From Tritrichomonas musculus (Eukaryota; Parabasalia; Tritrichomonadida; Tritrichomonadidae), in assembly GCA_039105265.1 (NCBI GenBank), contig JAPFFF010000003.1, positions 1,922,001 through 1,986,000 of the forward strand: DNA of 64,000 nucleotides. The letters run 5' to 3'. Positions 9,871 to 19,066 of this stretch are shown piece after piece (the stretch's first letter is position 1; the number at the start of each line of letters is the position of its first letter). The position numbers and the translations under genes were made by a program. The notes under the pieces were generated by a model. It was not told the DNA's origin and made no database searches. It was given only the letters and a program-made list of their open reading frames with translations.

Positions 9871-9989
9871 GAAGGGAATGAAAACAAGAAGGTGGTGTTT
9901 ATCGTGCTCTTCACCTTTAAATGAAAAATACGTGATTGCTGTTAATGATTATAATGTTGCTTATTACTGATTGATTTGTCACTTTTGCA

Positions 9990-10430
9990 TTAGAAATGGA
10001 ATTGAATGGTGTTGATAACTAAACTTTTAACATTATTTTTGGCTGTTGTTAATAGATGATGATAAATGATGTTGGTAAATGATTATGCTGATAGGTGATG
10101 TTGTTGGTAAATGATGGTGATGCTGTTAATGATGCGGTTGGTCAATGTTAATGATAGATGCTGATGCTGTTGTTAATGATAGATGCCGTCGTTGATAGAT
10201 GATGCTGACGATTAATGTTGTTAATAATGTTAATGCTGCTGTTGTTGTTGTTGATATTAATAATGTTGATAGATGATGCCTGTTGGTTAATGTTGTTGAT
10301 GCTGATGCTGATGATAAATGATATTAATAATGTTAATGCTGATGTTGTTGATGATGCTAATAATGTTGATAGATGCTGATGTTAAATGTTGTTGTTAATG
10401 TTATTGATTGCTGATTGCTGGATTGCTTCA
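9990..10430. repeat. GATGATGTTGTTAATG-type low-complexity repeat
   Basis: A purine/pyrimidine-alternating stretch built from GATG, GTT, AATG and GCT words, clearly different in composition from the satellite before it. The unit is imperfect and variable in length. No convincing reading frame runs through it. It separates the satellite from the helicase relic. Confidence 0.75.
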
Positions 10431-10494
10431 TAAAATAAAAATATATAATTGAATGGTTTACATTTATTTTTATTGAATAGTTTATATTTATTAT

Positions 10495-11886
10495 TTACTC
10501 TATCTTAACTAAATTATATACTCTTTGCATTTTACCTTTCTCTCTGTTATATCTACTTCTTATTTCATATCCCTCAGGCACATCCTTCTCGTTTTTAAAC
10601 CCAAAGTGTTGATACAACTGTTTCTTGCCATTAAACTCTCTGTTCCAATCATTTTCGTTTATCATTATTGTATCCTTATTTGTTTCTTCCTCCTGTTCTG
10701 TCTCTTCAACAATAACTTCTCCAATCTTGCTCATGTATCTTATCCATGAATCTTTGTCCATTGATTGCCATGCATTAGCTCTCAATTGGTTTAATCTTGT
10801 CTTATACCTATTCTTGGCTACCTTGTATGTAAACTTCTCTTCTGGTACCTTTACTTGCCTCATGTATAGATAAGCTGTCGAGTCTTCGTTCCTGTTTCGT
10901 CCTACGAACTGTCCAACTGATGATACGGTATCTAATGGGGTCTGAATGAATATAGACAATAGATTTTCCTTCAGTGACTGACCTGATTGGATACATGAAG
11001 TAGCAATAACTATATCAACGTCCTCCGTGCTAACAAACTTGCCTTCATCACTTATCTCTACTTCCTTCTTATCAGAGTTGTACAATGCTTTATTAAGTTC
11101 ATTGTCGATACACTCCTTTAATCGTTCACATTCATTCTTGTCTTCTGTCTTAATTAATATCTTATCATACCTCTTTATCTCTTCGAGTACTTGCTTAGCT
11201 ATAGTCTCTCTTTGCTCTTGCATATTGCTTCTCAGCTTGTATAGATATATCGTTCTGTGGTATTTGATGTCGGCTAATGAGTTTATCTTCTTATACTCCT
11301 CAAAGACTGATAGGCAAGAAATGTAAGATGTTGTAGCAGTAATCAAGCCTACTTTGTTAAACTCTCTACATATCTTTATTAACGATATGTGTTCTCGTAG
11401 TAGGTGTGCTTCATCAATAAGGAGTGTGTATTCACTGTTGAAATCTATTTGGTGGTGATAGAAATGCTCTATGATTCCTCCAAGACACTTAGATGCGGTA
11501 GAGAATGTAGTTATAACAACAGGTATAAAGTGCTTGATGGCTTCCTTAAACTCTTTAAACGCCCCTTCCTTGACACATAACTTTATCATTTCATCTATGT
11601 TCTCGGGGTGATTGTTGTTTAATGCTACATACAACTTAGAGTAGAACTCCGCAGCGATGTTAATGGTAGGTACGATGAGTATGAACTTGTTATCAGGTAC
11701 TGTGTTATAGATCCATTTCCTTATTGCTGTTGATTTGCCATAACCAATTGGTGCTTGACATATGAACTTCTTTATAGCCTTCTCTATGGTTATCTAATCT
11801 TCCGCACTTTTAGTATAAGTTATCTCATATGATTTAACGGGAAGGCTCTCAAACACATTCCAGTCAACACATTGTTTGTTTGTCAT
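10495..11886 (-). pseudogene. Broken SF2 helicase relic, possibly from a virus-like element
   Basis: On the minus strand the region carries helicase superfamily 2 motifs in order: a Walker A (APIGYGKST), a DEAH box (LLIDEAHLL), a motif-III-like ITATTSY, and a motif-VI-like GQFVGRNRN. The longest uninterrupted part is 379 codons at 10495-11634. The relic looks broken, with at least one break. The overall layout (ATPase followed directly by DEAH and a VGRNRN arginine finger) is reminiscent of the origin-binding helicases of large DNA viruses and virus-like elements, but the family is not established. I see no neighbouring capsid, polymerase or integrase part. It lies in the repeat island, so it is treated here as a fossil. 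Confidence 0.5.
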
Positions 11887-12613
11887 TTATCGAGTAAAAA
11901 AATGTGAACTAAAAAAATAAAAAAAATTCAAAATGACCATTTTTTACCAAAATTATTTTTTTTGAAAATAAAACAAGACACTTTCTGAATAGTCATTCAA
12001 AAAGTACCAATATAAAAATGATTATAATTATCTTGAACAATTATTATTTAAAATGTAATTTTCCCCTAATGATAAAAAGAAAATATAAAATAATATATAT
12101 TTTTAACTTAAATATATTTTAAAAAGCTAACAGTATCGTTTTTGAAAAAACTCAACACTGATAATGCGATTATCTAATTCACCTTTGATGATTTAGATTT
12201 TTTAAATAGTAAATTATATATAGCTATTAAAAATATATATGAATATAAAATAACAGGAAAAAGTCTTGGATGGCCTCCACATTGATATTTTAATGTTTTG
12301 TAAATTAAAACTGAGTTATCATCAGAATGCGACTTTCTTTATAAACATTATTAATTTATGAATAACCATAGTTATTTAATGAAAGTGACTGTTCTATATT
12401 GTCCTCTATTGATATATAATAATATAAAAATTATTTTTCATTATCATCAATAGTTATTTTAATTATATTTCCAATTTTCGTTGGTATATCCTAATAATTC
12501 ATATTTTAAAAAAAAATGCAAAAAAATTATTGGTATAACAATAATTTTAAAATTTAAATGAATCTTTCAAATTTTCAAAAGTATTTGAAAAGAATTGTGA
12601 TTTTTTTTTTGGA
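11887..12613. other. AT-rich spacer between the helicase relic and the Spt5-like gene
   Basis: About 730 bp of non-coding AT-rich sequence, probably including the promoter of the Spt5-like gene. TTTTCAAAAGTATTTG near 12571 is only a weak version of the promoter-like motif. No repeat or RNA gene was seen. Confidence 0.45.
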
Positions 12614-14776
12614 ATGGATGAATTCCATTCTGACTCCACCAAAAATAGTCATAACAGATTCGTATCCAATAATTCTTTATTATCTTTGACTGCTACTAGC
12701 AACCTAAGTGTTAAACGAAATAATCAAATTCATTCAAATCCAATTTACATTTATGATGCACCAAACGGTCTTGGTTTGGCAATTTTACAAGCAATTTTTC
12801 AGGTTGTTATAAATCCTTTTCATTCTTCACTTATTTACTCAGCGTATATATTACCAGATAATTTAAATCGAATATTTTTTGAAGCTATGGACTTAAAATC
12901 AGTAAGGAAAACGCTACGTTACATATCAGATATTGGTTCTATTCCCAAAAATTTACCAGTTGTACGAAATGATCAAATTTTTCAATATTTTATTAACCCA
13001 ATCAGTTGTCTTCATTTTCATCCAGGCCAAATTGTCACCATACACAATCCTGAATTTGATAAGCAATTAGGTCAAATTATTGATATAAAGAAAGATTCAG
13101 GTAAAATATTAATTAAGACATACCCTCGTATTGATTATGCATTGCTTCGCTCAGATAAAAATATTTCTCTACAATCTCAGCTTAACATGTCAATGGATCC
13201 AAGTTATCATGCTCCTATGGTTCCATTTCACAAAGAAGGATTAGTTACAACGAATTCAAGTATCCCTATATGGAACTCTCAGGTGAACGTAATTAAATGG
13301 GATAATAAATACTTTATTGGAAAGTTTCAATATTTATGGCTCAATTATAAAGAATTAACTCATAAAAATCGGAGTCAAATGAATGCAGAAGAGATAAAAG
13401 TTTTCGATGATGGAATTTCTCTATATGAAAAAATGAATTCTGCTTTTTTAAACGGATTTTACGAAAAATTAAATTTTGAAGGTACACATGATTCTGATTC
13501 AATTCTTACTTTATCGTTAAATAAAGGAACTCCGAGTTGGGCTCATAAAAAAACTCTTGATTTCAATCTCTCTTCATCTGATAGTTCATCTGATTCAGAA
13601 AACAAATCATCAACATCAAATTCTTTATCAAAAAGTCAACCTCAGAAAAAACTTCACTTTTTGGAAAAGGAAGTATTTTCTTCTTTAAATAAAAATGATC
13701 ATAATTCTCAAAAAACAAATCCTCAAACAGAATCTATATCAAGTATTAATAACGAAGATTCTAACGTCTTTCCTAGTTTGCCAGATATTGACTATGATGA
13801 TGACAACAACAACGAAAGTGATAATGATGATAATAAAAGTGTAAAAGAAAATAAAAATAAAAGCAAAAAAGATATTTCAAGAACCTATTCGCCTATTTAT
13901 GTTGGATCATCATCTAGCTCTGACGAAGAAAAAAATGCCTCGCAATCAAAAGGAAATAATGATAAAAAAATTGCTTTTTCTCAGCCAAATGTAGATATAT
14001 TTTCAAAAAGCTTTCTAGATACAAGTTCTGACTCTGATGTAGATGCCCTTTTTGATTATAATTCTAGCAAAAAAAAGAAAGATGCCTCAAAAGAAAAAGA
14101 TTCAAGTAAAAAAGACAAAAATAATGTAAAAGACAAGAAATCAAGTAAAAAAGGGAGAGAAAAATCAAAACCTATAAATAAATCAAGTTCAAAAACAGAT
14201 AAAATTAAGAGCTCGATTGATCTTTCTAATATTTTTTCTTCAGATTTGGATTCTGACAATGTTGTCGATACTGACAAACCATCATCAATCAAACAAAAAT
14301 CTAAAAGTCAAGCCAGAAAGAGCTTACAAGAAGAAACAGTAAATAAAAAAGTTTCAAACCATAAAAATAAAAAAGACTCAAATATTAAAGAGAAGCATAA
14401 AAATGCGCCTAAAATTATAGGTGACTCATCAAGCGACTCTTCTTCTGATGCAGTCGAAATTATTGAGCCCAGATCATCAGATAAAGAAAATAGCCAGATT
14501 ATTGATCAACTTATGAAAGAATCGGTAGACCTGGGTGACTCGCCTCCGTCTGAAAAAGTTGTTTTTGAGAATATTTCTAGCACGGATGATGAACAAGTCC
14601 AGGAGAGTGATGATTCCGAGCCAATTTTAGATAAAGAGGAAATTCTTGAGGAGCAATCACAGCAAGTAAAAAAGAAACATATGAGGAATTATTATAAAAA
14701 TAAAGGACTCCCCGTTCCTATGGAATATAAGTCTGATTCATATAGTTTAGATTCAGAGAGTTCTTATTCAGATTAA
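12614..14776 (+). CDS. Spt5-like transcription elongation factor
   Basis: The product has 720 residues from an ATG. Residues about 43-130 resemble the NGN domain of Spt5 (IYIYDAPNGLG ... SAYILPDNLNRIFFEAMDLKSVRKTL), ending in a Pro-rich linker. Residues about 137-175 match the first KOW block (PGQIVTIHNPEFDKQLGQ then KILIKTYPRIDY; Spt5 has VKLxPRIDY at this point). The next segment (KWDNKYFIGKFQYLWLNYKEL) matches the conserved Spt5 stretch after KOW1. Spt5 with Spt4 (DSIF) clamps RNA polymerase II for processive elongation. From about residue 316 onward the protein is a Ser/Asp/Lys-rich disordered tail with acidic SDSD clusters. Later KOW domains are not visible, and the acidic region is C-terminal rather than N-terminal as in yeast and human Spt5. 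Confidence 0.65.
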   Translation: MDEFHSDSTKNSHNRFVSNNSLLSLTATSNLSVKRNNQIHSNPIYIYDAPNGLGLAILQAIFQVVINPFHSSLIYSAYILPDNLNRIFFEAMDLKSVRKTLRYISDIGSIPKNLPVVRNDQIFQYFINPISCLHFHPGQIVTIHNPEFDKQLGQIIDIKKDSGKILIKTYPRIDYALLRSDKNISLQSQLNMSMDPSYHAPMVPFHKEGLVTTNSSIPIWNSQVNVIKWDNKYFIGKFQYLWLNYKELTHKNRSQMNAEEIKVFDDGISLYEKMNSAFLNGFYEKLNFEGTHDSDSILTLSLNKGTPSWAHKKTLDFNLSSSDSSSDSENKSSTSNSLSKSQPQKKLHFLEKEVFSSLNKNDHNSQKTNPQTESISSINNEDSNVFPSLPDIDYDDDNNNESDNDDNKSVKENKNKSKKDISRTYSPIYVGSSSSSDEEKNASQSKGNNDKKIAFSQPNVDIFSKSFLDTSSDSDVDALFDYNSSKKKKDASKEKDSSKKDKNNVKDKKSSKKGREKSKPINKSSSKTDKIKSSIDLSNIFSSDLDSDNVVDTDKPSSIKQKSKSQARKSLQEETVNKKVSNHKNKKDSNIKEKHKNAPKIIGDSSSDSSSDAVEIIEPRSSDKENSQIIDQLMKESVDLGDSPPSEKVVFENISSTDDEQVQESDDSEPILDKEEILEEQSQQVKKKHMRNYYKNKGLPVPMEYKSDSYSLDSESSYSD

Positions 14777-15089
14777 TTGAATAGTTTACATATTTTATGA
14801 ATAATACTCATTTAGTATTTATCGTCTTTAGAGATCATGATCTCGTTTAATGAGGTTTATGTATCTCGTTAATTATTAATGTTTGCATTATAAAAGTATT
14901 AAATTGTATTTGTACCCTTATTTATAAATAAAAATTGTATTTATGATGATTTTATTATTATATATTTTATGATTAAATAATAATTTATAAAATAATAATA
15001 AAAAGTACCAGAGTTTGAAATATTTAAATAGCTAATGGAGTATTGTTGATGTTTATTATTGATTTCTAAATTGAGAATTATTTGTACGT
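14777..15089. other. Convergent intergenic spacer
   Basis: AT-rich DNA between the convergent Spt5-like and NadC genes. It contains a perfect 14-bp palindrome, GAGATCATGATCTC, at about 14832-14845, of unknown meaning. Nothing else is visible. Confidence 0.4.
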
Positions 15090-16004
15090 TTAAAGTGTCC
15101 GTTTGCGCCAATCTAAGCCAATATCAACCCAAGAACTTTGGTGAACCATTGCGCCCGAAGAAATAAAATCGACTCCAATTTTGCCAATATCTCCAATAGT
15201 GTCGAGAGTAATCCCACCAGAAGCTTCGGTCCATGCTTTATTTCCAACTATTTTAACGCCCTGTCTAAGTTCATCAAGTGTAAAATTGTCAAACATAATA
15301 ACATCTGGCTCTCCTTTTAAAACATCTGGAATTTGAGAAACCGAATCAACTTCAACTTCGATTGCATAATTTGGATTTTCTCTTTTTGCTTTTGCAACAG
15401 CTTCGGCCAATCTTTCAGATTTATCTGAATTGCTTGCTTCAAGGTGATTATCTTTAAGCATTACTCGATCAAAAAGGCCCATTCTGTGATTATAAGCTCC
15501 TCCGCATGCAGCAGCATATTTTTCTAAAACTCTAAAACATGGTGTTGTTTTACGGGTGTCAAGTAACTTGGATTGACTATTGCCAAGAGCTTCAACGTAT
15601 TTTGATGAAAGAGTTGAAATTCCTGAAAGATGCTGAATAAAGTTAAGTATGATTCTTTCAGCACGAATTATCGTACGAGCATCACCTGATAGTTCGGCAA
15701 TCTCAGCCCCTTTCTGGACTTTATCGCCATCGTGAGCTATAAGTCTTACTGTACACTTGCCTTCTTTATCAGTATTTGTGTAAACATCCAAAATAATTTG
15801 GATTAAATTTAGACCACATAAAACCATTTCTTTTCTAGCAACTAGCATAGCTGATCCCGAAGTTGAAGGAGTAAGTGTATCTGTGGTTAAATCACGTTTT
15901 TGATTAGGCTCTGTTTTCAACCCAGCTCCATCAATATCTTCTGCTCTCGCAATTTCAACAATTTTTCGAATATAATTTTCGTCAATTTCGCTCCAAGAAA
16001 TTTT
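15090..16004 (-). CDS. nadC: Quinolinate phosphoribosyltransferase (NadC/QPRT), start codon not found
   Basis: QPRT converts quinolinate and PRPP to nicotinate mononucleotide in NAD synthesis. Conserved blocks are LLDTRKTTPCFRVLEKYA, CGGAYNHRMGLFDRVMLKDNH, IEVEVDS, DVIMFDNF and TEASGGITLDTIGDIG, the substrate-binding and catalytic core. The N-terminal domain is also present (SWSEIDENYIRKIVEIARAEDI ... RDLTTDTL), so homology extends upstream to about 16004. The frame stays open to roughly 16130 but contains no ATG there. The first in-frame ATG (15846-15848) would delete about 50 conserved residues. Either a non-ATG start, an unseen 5' exon or start-codon loss must be invoked. The sequence looks bacterial in style, suggesting lateral transfer. 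Quinolinate-forming enzymes are not in the window. Divergent from the CARMIL-like gene. Confidence 0.85.
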   Translation of the reverse strand, partial: KISWSEIDENYIRKIVEIARAEDIDGAGLKTEPNQKRDLTTDTLTPSTSGSAMLVARKEMVLCGLNLIQIILDVYTNTDKEGKCTVRLIAHDGDKVQKGAEIAELSGDARTIIRAERIILNFIQHLSGISTLSSKYVEALGNSQSKLLDTRKTTPCFRVLEKYAAACGGAYNHRMGLFDRVMLKDNHLEASNSDKSERLAEAVAKAKRENPNYAIEVEVDSVSQIPDVLKGEPDVIMFDNFTLDELRQGVKIVGNKAWTEASGGITLDTIGDIGKIGVDFISSGAMVHQSSWVDIGLDWRKRTL

Positions 16005-16094
16005 GTGTATTAAATGATTTGCAAATTTAGAAGGTTTCTGTTGAATATTTATTTTCTTGATAATTGTTAAAAAAAAAAAGTGAAATTGTTCTCT

Positions 16095-16106
16095 AACTTT
16101 TTGTGA
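16095..16106 (-). promoter_or_regulatory. Promoter-like CAAAAAGTT motif before nadC
   Basis: Minus-strand TCACAAAAAGTT is followed about 10 bp later by TTTCACTTTT, which resembles the trichomonad initiator (TCA+1YTW). If transcription begins there, the mRNA would start just before the conserved NadC N-terminus, leaving little room for a 5' exon. Position-based inference. Confidence 0.3.
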
Positions 16107-16195
16107 ATTTTTGTTTATATAAAAATCTTCTCACAAAAAATTGAATTGTGTTTAATCGTTAGTTTTTTTTTTCAATGCATAAAAATTTCATCTTC

Positions 16196-16207
16196 TTTAA
16201 AAAGTTT
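16196..16207 (+). promoter_or_regulatory. Promoter-like TTAAAAAGTTT motif
   Basis: The motif lies 70 bp upstream of the CARMIL-like ATG in the divergent nadC/CARMIL spacer. Its role is inferred from recurrence at other genes. Confidence 0.27.
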
Positions 16208-16276
16208 GTTCTAATTGTTTTTTAGAAGTTATAAAGGTCAATTTGCATTAATATTTATTGCACTTATATTTTTTAA

Positions 16277-19066
16277 ATGACTAATTCGCCAATCAAGCCA
16301 GAAGTGCAACAAAAAATTTTTGAACTTCGTACTCATCCTTCAGAAACTAAACAATGGGCTGGTGAAGCAGAACTCGTAAAAGAAAGCAAAAAATCAAATC
16401 GATTCTTATTATTAACAGAATGTTGTCTTTATATAATCAAAAAAACATCGACTAAATATGTGATCTCTAAAAAGGAATCTATTTTCGATCTTCTTTTATG
16501 TCAAGTTAATGATCGTGAAGTCACTGTTCAGTTTCACTCGATACAACTTACGGGAAGCATATCGCCTAATTTTAATGCTCAGAATAATAATATCAATAAT
16601 CCAAATAATATTAAATTAAATACAATAAACAAACGAGTTTATGTATTCGATCTTCAAGAAAGTACAGCTTTAATGGAAAATATTTATCGAGCTTTTCGAA
16701 ATATCATGTGGAACATCAACACAAATATTATACATGATTTAACAGATATTAATGATCCCCAATATCTAGAAATTAAACGAAAATCAAAACCGCATGAAGA
16801 ATATGATAGGCCACAGAATATACTTCTTCATAGGTATATTGCTGCATCAATTTCCAAAGATTCTCCAGTTGAAAAAGAAGCTGCCAGCGTCGCAACAAAT
16901 TTTGATTCTCATCCCAAAAAAATAATTACTTTATCTAATTTTAATTTGGTTACGCCATCACCTTTCTTTTTTGTTTTAACAATGGAAGCAGATATCAGAT
17001 CAGTTGTTCTTGATAATTTTTCTCCAACTAATCTTGGATCAATTCTAAGTTGGGTATTCTCTGCTGCCAGTAAATTTTTAACTGTTACTTTAAAAAATTA
17101 TGAAAATGCTGTATTTAAAAATTTGCAAATTCGTCGCTCTTCTTACAACAAATGCAATACTCTCTTCTTTACTCATTGTTCATCAGACTTTATCCAATAC
17201 TTTTTAGCAGGCTTTAGAAATGTTTCTTATTCGATTTCAACACTCGTTTTGCAAGATATGAAACTAAGTGACACAGTTACGCCTCTACTCCTAAAAGCTC
17301 TTCAAACATTTATATTTACATCTAAACTCGAGTCTTTATCATTAGTTGATTTACAAAGTGAACTTCCTCTCTTTGAATTTTTGGTTCAATTATTCAAAAA
17401 CCGAGAGAATTCGCCAATTACTCAATTAATTGTTGAGAACTGTGGAATTGATGTTTGTAATTTATTATCGCAAATTAGTTCTCTTTGTTTATCAACAATA
17501 TCTACTAATTCCTCAGAAAATTTATCTTCAAACGAGCTTCGCTTACAAACTTTATCCCTTCGAAGAAACTATGGTCGATATATTTTTGGCCGTGATGATT
17601 ATATTCCGCTTTCAATTTTACATCTTAATGTTGGAGACTGCGAATGGTCTCCTGAAAGCTTAACTGCTTTTCTCCATACTCTCTGCCGTTGGAAGAGGCC
17701 TCTTCCTCTTGCTCTTGATATTGATCATGCACGTGTTAACAGTTGGTCAACAGTTTTCTCGCATTTGCCACTCGAAGGACTTCGTTCAGTTATAACAGAA
17801 CTTAACATGAGTAATAATGTCATGGATTCTTCATGTTTTGAACAATTTTTACTATTTCTAGCTACACAATCTCTTTTGCTTACAAATTCACCTTCAAAAC
17901 TCATGTATTTAAATCTCTCAAGTTGTTTTGTTGATAAAGTTTCTGATTGTATCGCACAGCTTCTTCGATTTTTCTTGATGCGTGAAATTTGGGGATTATC
18001 ATTATGTGATATAATTACGCCTGCGAGCGCTGATGTCATGGATAACCTTCTTAACCAACTTTCTGATATTCAAGGTCTTGTCTCTTTAGATATTCGTGGA
18101 AACTTTGTTCAAGATAGTGCGTCGCAATGTCTTCTACGATTTGTTCGTGATTCTCAGAGTATTGCTGAGCTCGCATTTGATCGCTGTGGAATCACAGATA
18201 ACGATCAGCTTTTATATCTTTATGAATCCCTTCTTCTTTCACCACATATTATTGCTTTTCAAAAGCCAATAGACGACATCAAGCCAATTTCTCACAGAAA
18301 TGAAACAAAAAGAATTAGTAATCTTCTTAAAATGAAAAATAGACGAAGTACAATAAAAGAAAGACTATCATTATATCTCACCCTCTTTGGTGACTTTACA
18401 ACACGCGTTGTAAGCCCAATAATAGATATTGTAGAAGTATCAGCAAGCGAAGTGGAACAAGAAAAACAACCAGCTCATCCACCTACTCCAAAGATTCCAA
18501 CTGCTGGTCCAGCAACGCCCACTGTCACTTTTGCTGTTGGCAAAAAAGTGCCAAGGCCTTTATTTTCAATTGATAGTACCCAAGCAATTGGGTTTAATCC
18601 CGAAAGAACCTGTAATAAACTTATGTTATACGAAAATATTTTCAAAAGTCCTGTCCAGAATTTGTTTAAAAAATTTGCTGATAAATCTAATGAAACTAGA
18701 GAAGATCCTCTTGCTTCTATCGTTGCAGAAAATATAATAACGTGCGGAACATATGGAATGGTACCCCCAACGACTCCTCCGATGAAACCTCCGCAAAATA
18801 AATTCGAACTTCCATCAATTTTCGCAACAATGCAGCCCTTGAACGATAATGAACAGACATTTAACATTAATGAGTCATCAATGGAATTCATTAATATACA
18901 ATCTAAATTATCTGCTCTTTTAATGGAGCAAAAAGTTTCTTTTATTAAAGATCAGAGTTTTGATCAGCCAGACTCAATATTTTCAAGTGCAGTAACGAGA
19001 ATCAATCCAAAAGCGGTTATGACTATACCAACAGCAGAGATTAATTTTCAAAAAGAAAAGAAATAA
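16277..19066 (+). CDS. CARMIL-like leucine-rich repeat protein
   Basis: The product has 929 residues from an ATG. Residues about 20-150 form a small beta-rich PH-like unit (NRFLLLTECCLYII, then KESIFDLLLCQVNDREVTVQF), as at the N-terminus of CARMIL proteins. Residues about 225-680 are irregular ribonuclease-inhibitor-type leucine-rich repeats (LVLQDMKLSD, LYLNLSSC, LVSLDIRGN, IAELAFDRCGI). A basic helix (RISNLLKMKNRRSTIKERL) and a Pro-rich disordered tail follow. In animals and Dictyostelium CARMIL binds capping protein and membranes and promotes actin assembly at the leading edge. A capping-protein-interaction motif cannot be confirmed by eye. It could instead be a related NLR-like or tropomodulin-like LRR protein. 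Confidence 0.5.
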   Translation: MTNSPIKPEVQQKIFELRTHPSETKQWAGEAELVKESKKSNRFLLLTECCLYIIKKTSTKYVISKKESIFDLLLCQVNDREVTVQFHSIQLTGSISPNFNAQNNNINNPNNIKLNTINKRVYVFDLQESTALMENIYRAFRNIMWNINTNIIHDLTDINDPQYLEIKRKSKPHEEYDRPQNILLHRYIAASISKDSPVEKEAASVATNFDSHPKKIITLSNFNLVTPSPFFFVLTMEADIRSVVLDNFSPTNLGSILSWVFSAASKFLTVTLKNYENAVFKNLQIRRSSYNKCNTLFFTHCSSDFIQYFLAGFRNVSYSISTLVLQDMKLSDTVTPLLLKALQTFIFTSKLESLSLVDLQSELPLFEFLVQLFKNRENSPITQLIVENCGIDVCNLLSQISSLCLSTISTNSSENLSSNELRLQTLSLRRNYGRYIFGRDDYIPLSILHLNVGDCEWSPESLTAFLHTLCRWKRPLPLALDIDHARVNSWSTVFSHLPLEGLRSVITELNMSNNVMDSSCFEQFLLFLATQSLLLTNSPSKLMYLNLSSCFVDKVSDCIAQLLRFFLMREIWGLSLCDIITPASADVMDNLLNQLSDIQGLVSLDIRGNFVQDSASQCLLRFVRDSQSIAELAFDRCGITDNDQLLYLYESLLLSPHIIAFQKPIDDIKPISHRNETKRISNLLKMKNRRSTIKERLSLYLTLFGDFTTRVVSPIIDIVEVSASEVEQEKQPAHPPTPKIPTAGPATPTVTFAVGKKVPRPLFSIDSTQAIGFNPERTCNKLMLYENIFKSPVQNLFKKFADKSNETREDPLASIVAENIITCGTYGMVPPTTPPMKPPQNKFELPSIFATMQPLNDNEQTFNINESSMEFINIQSKLSALLMEQKVSFIKDQSFDQPDSIFSSAVTRINPKAVMTIPTAEINFQKEKK

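Noticed and set aside
15090-16004. Bacterial contamination as the source of NadC
   Set aside because: The gene lies between trichomonad-style genes, with the same AT-rich base use and the same promoter-like motif upstream; it is integrated in this genome.
16021-16260. A spliceosomal intron with ACTAAC branch sequence upstream of nadC supplying the missing ATG
   Set aside because: An ACTAAC word occurs on the minus strand near 16160, but it is not followed by the compact CACAG 3' splice site typical of trichomonad introns, and no matching 5' splice site was found; not excluded, but unsupported.
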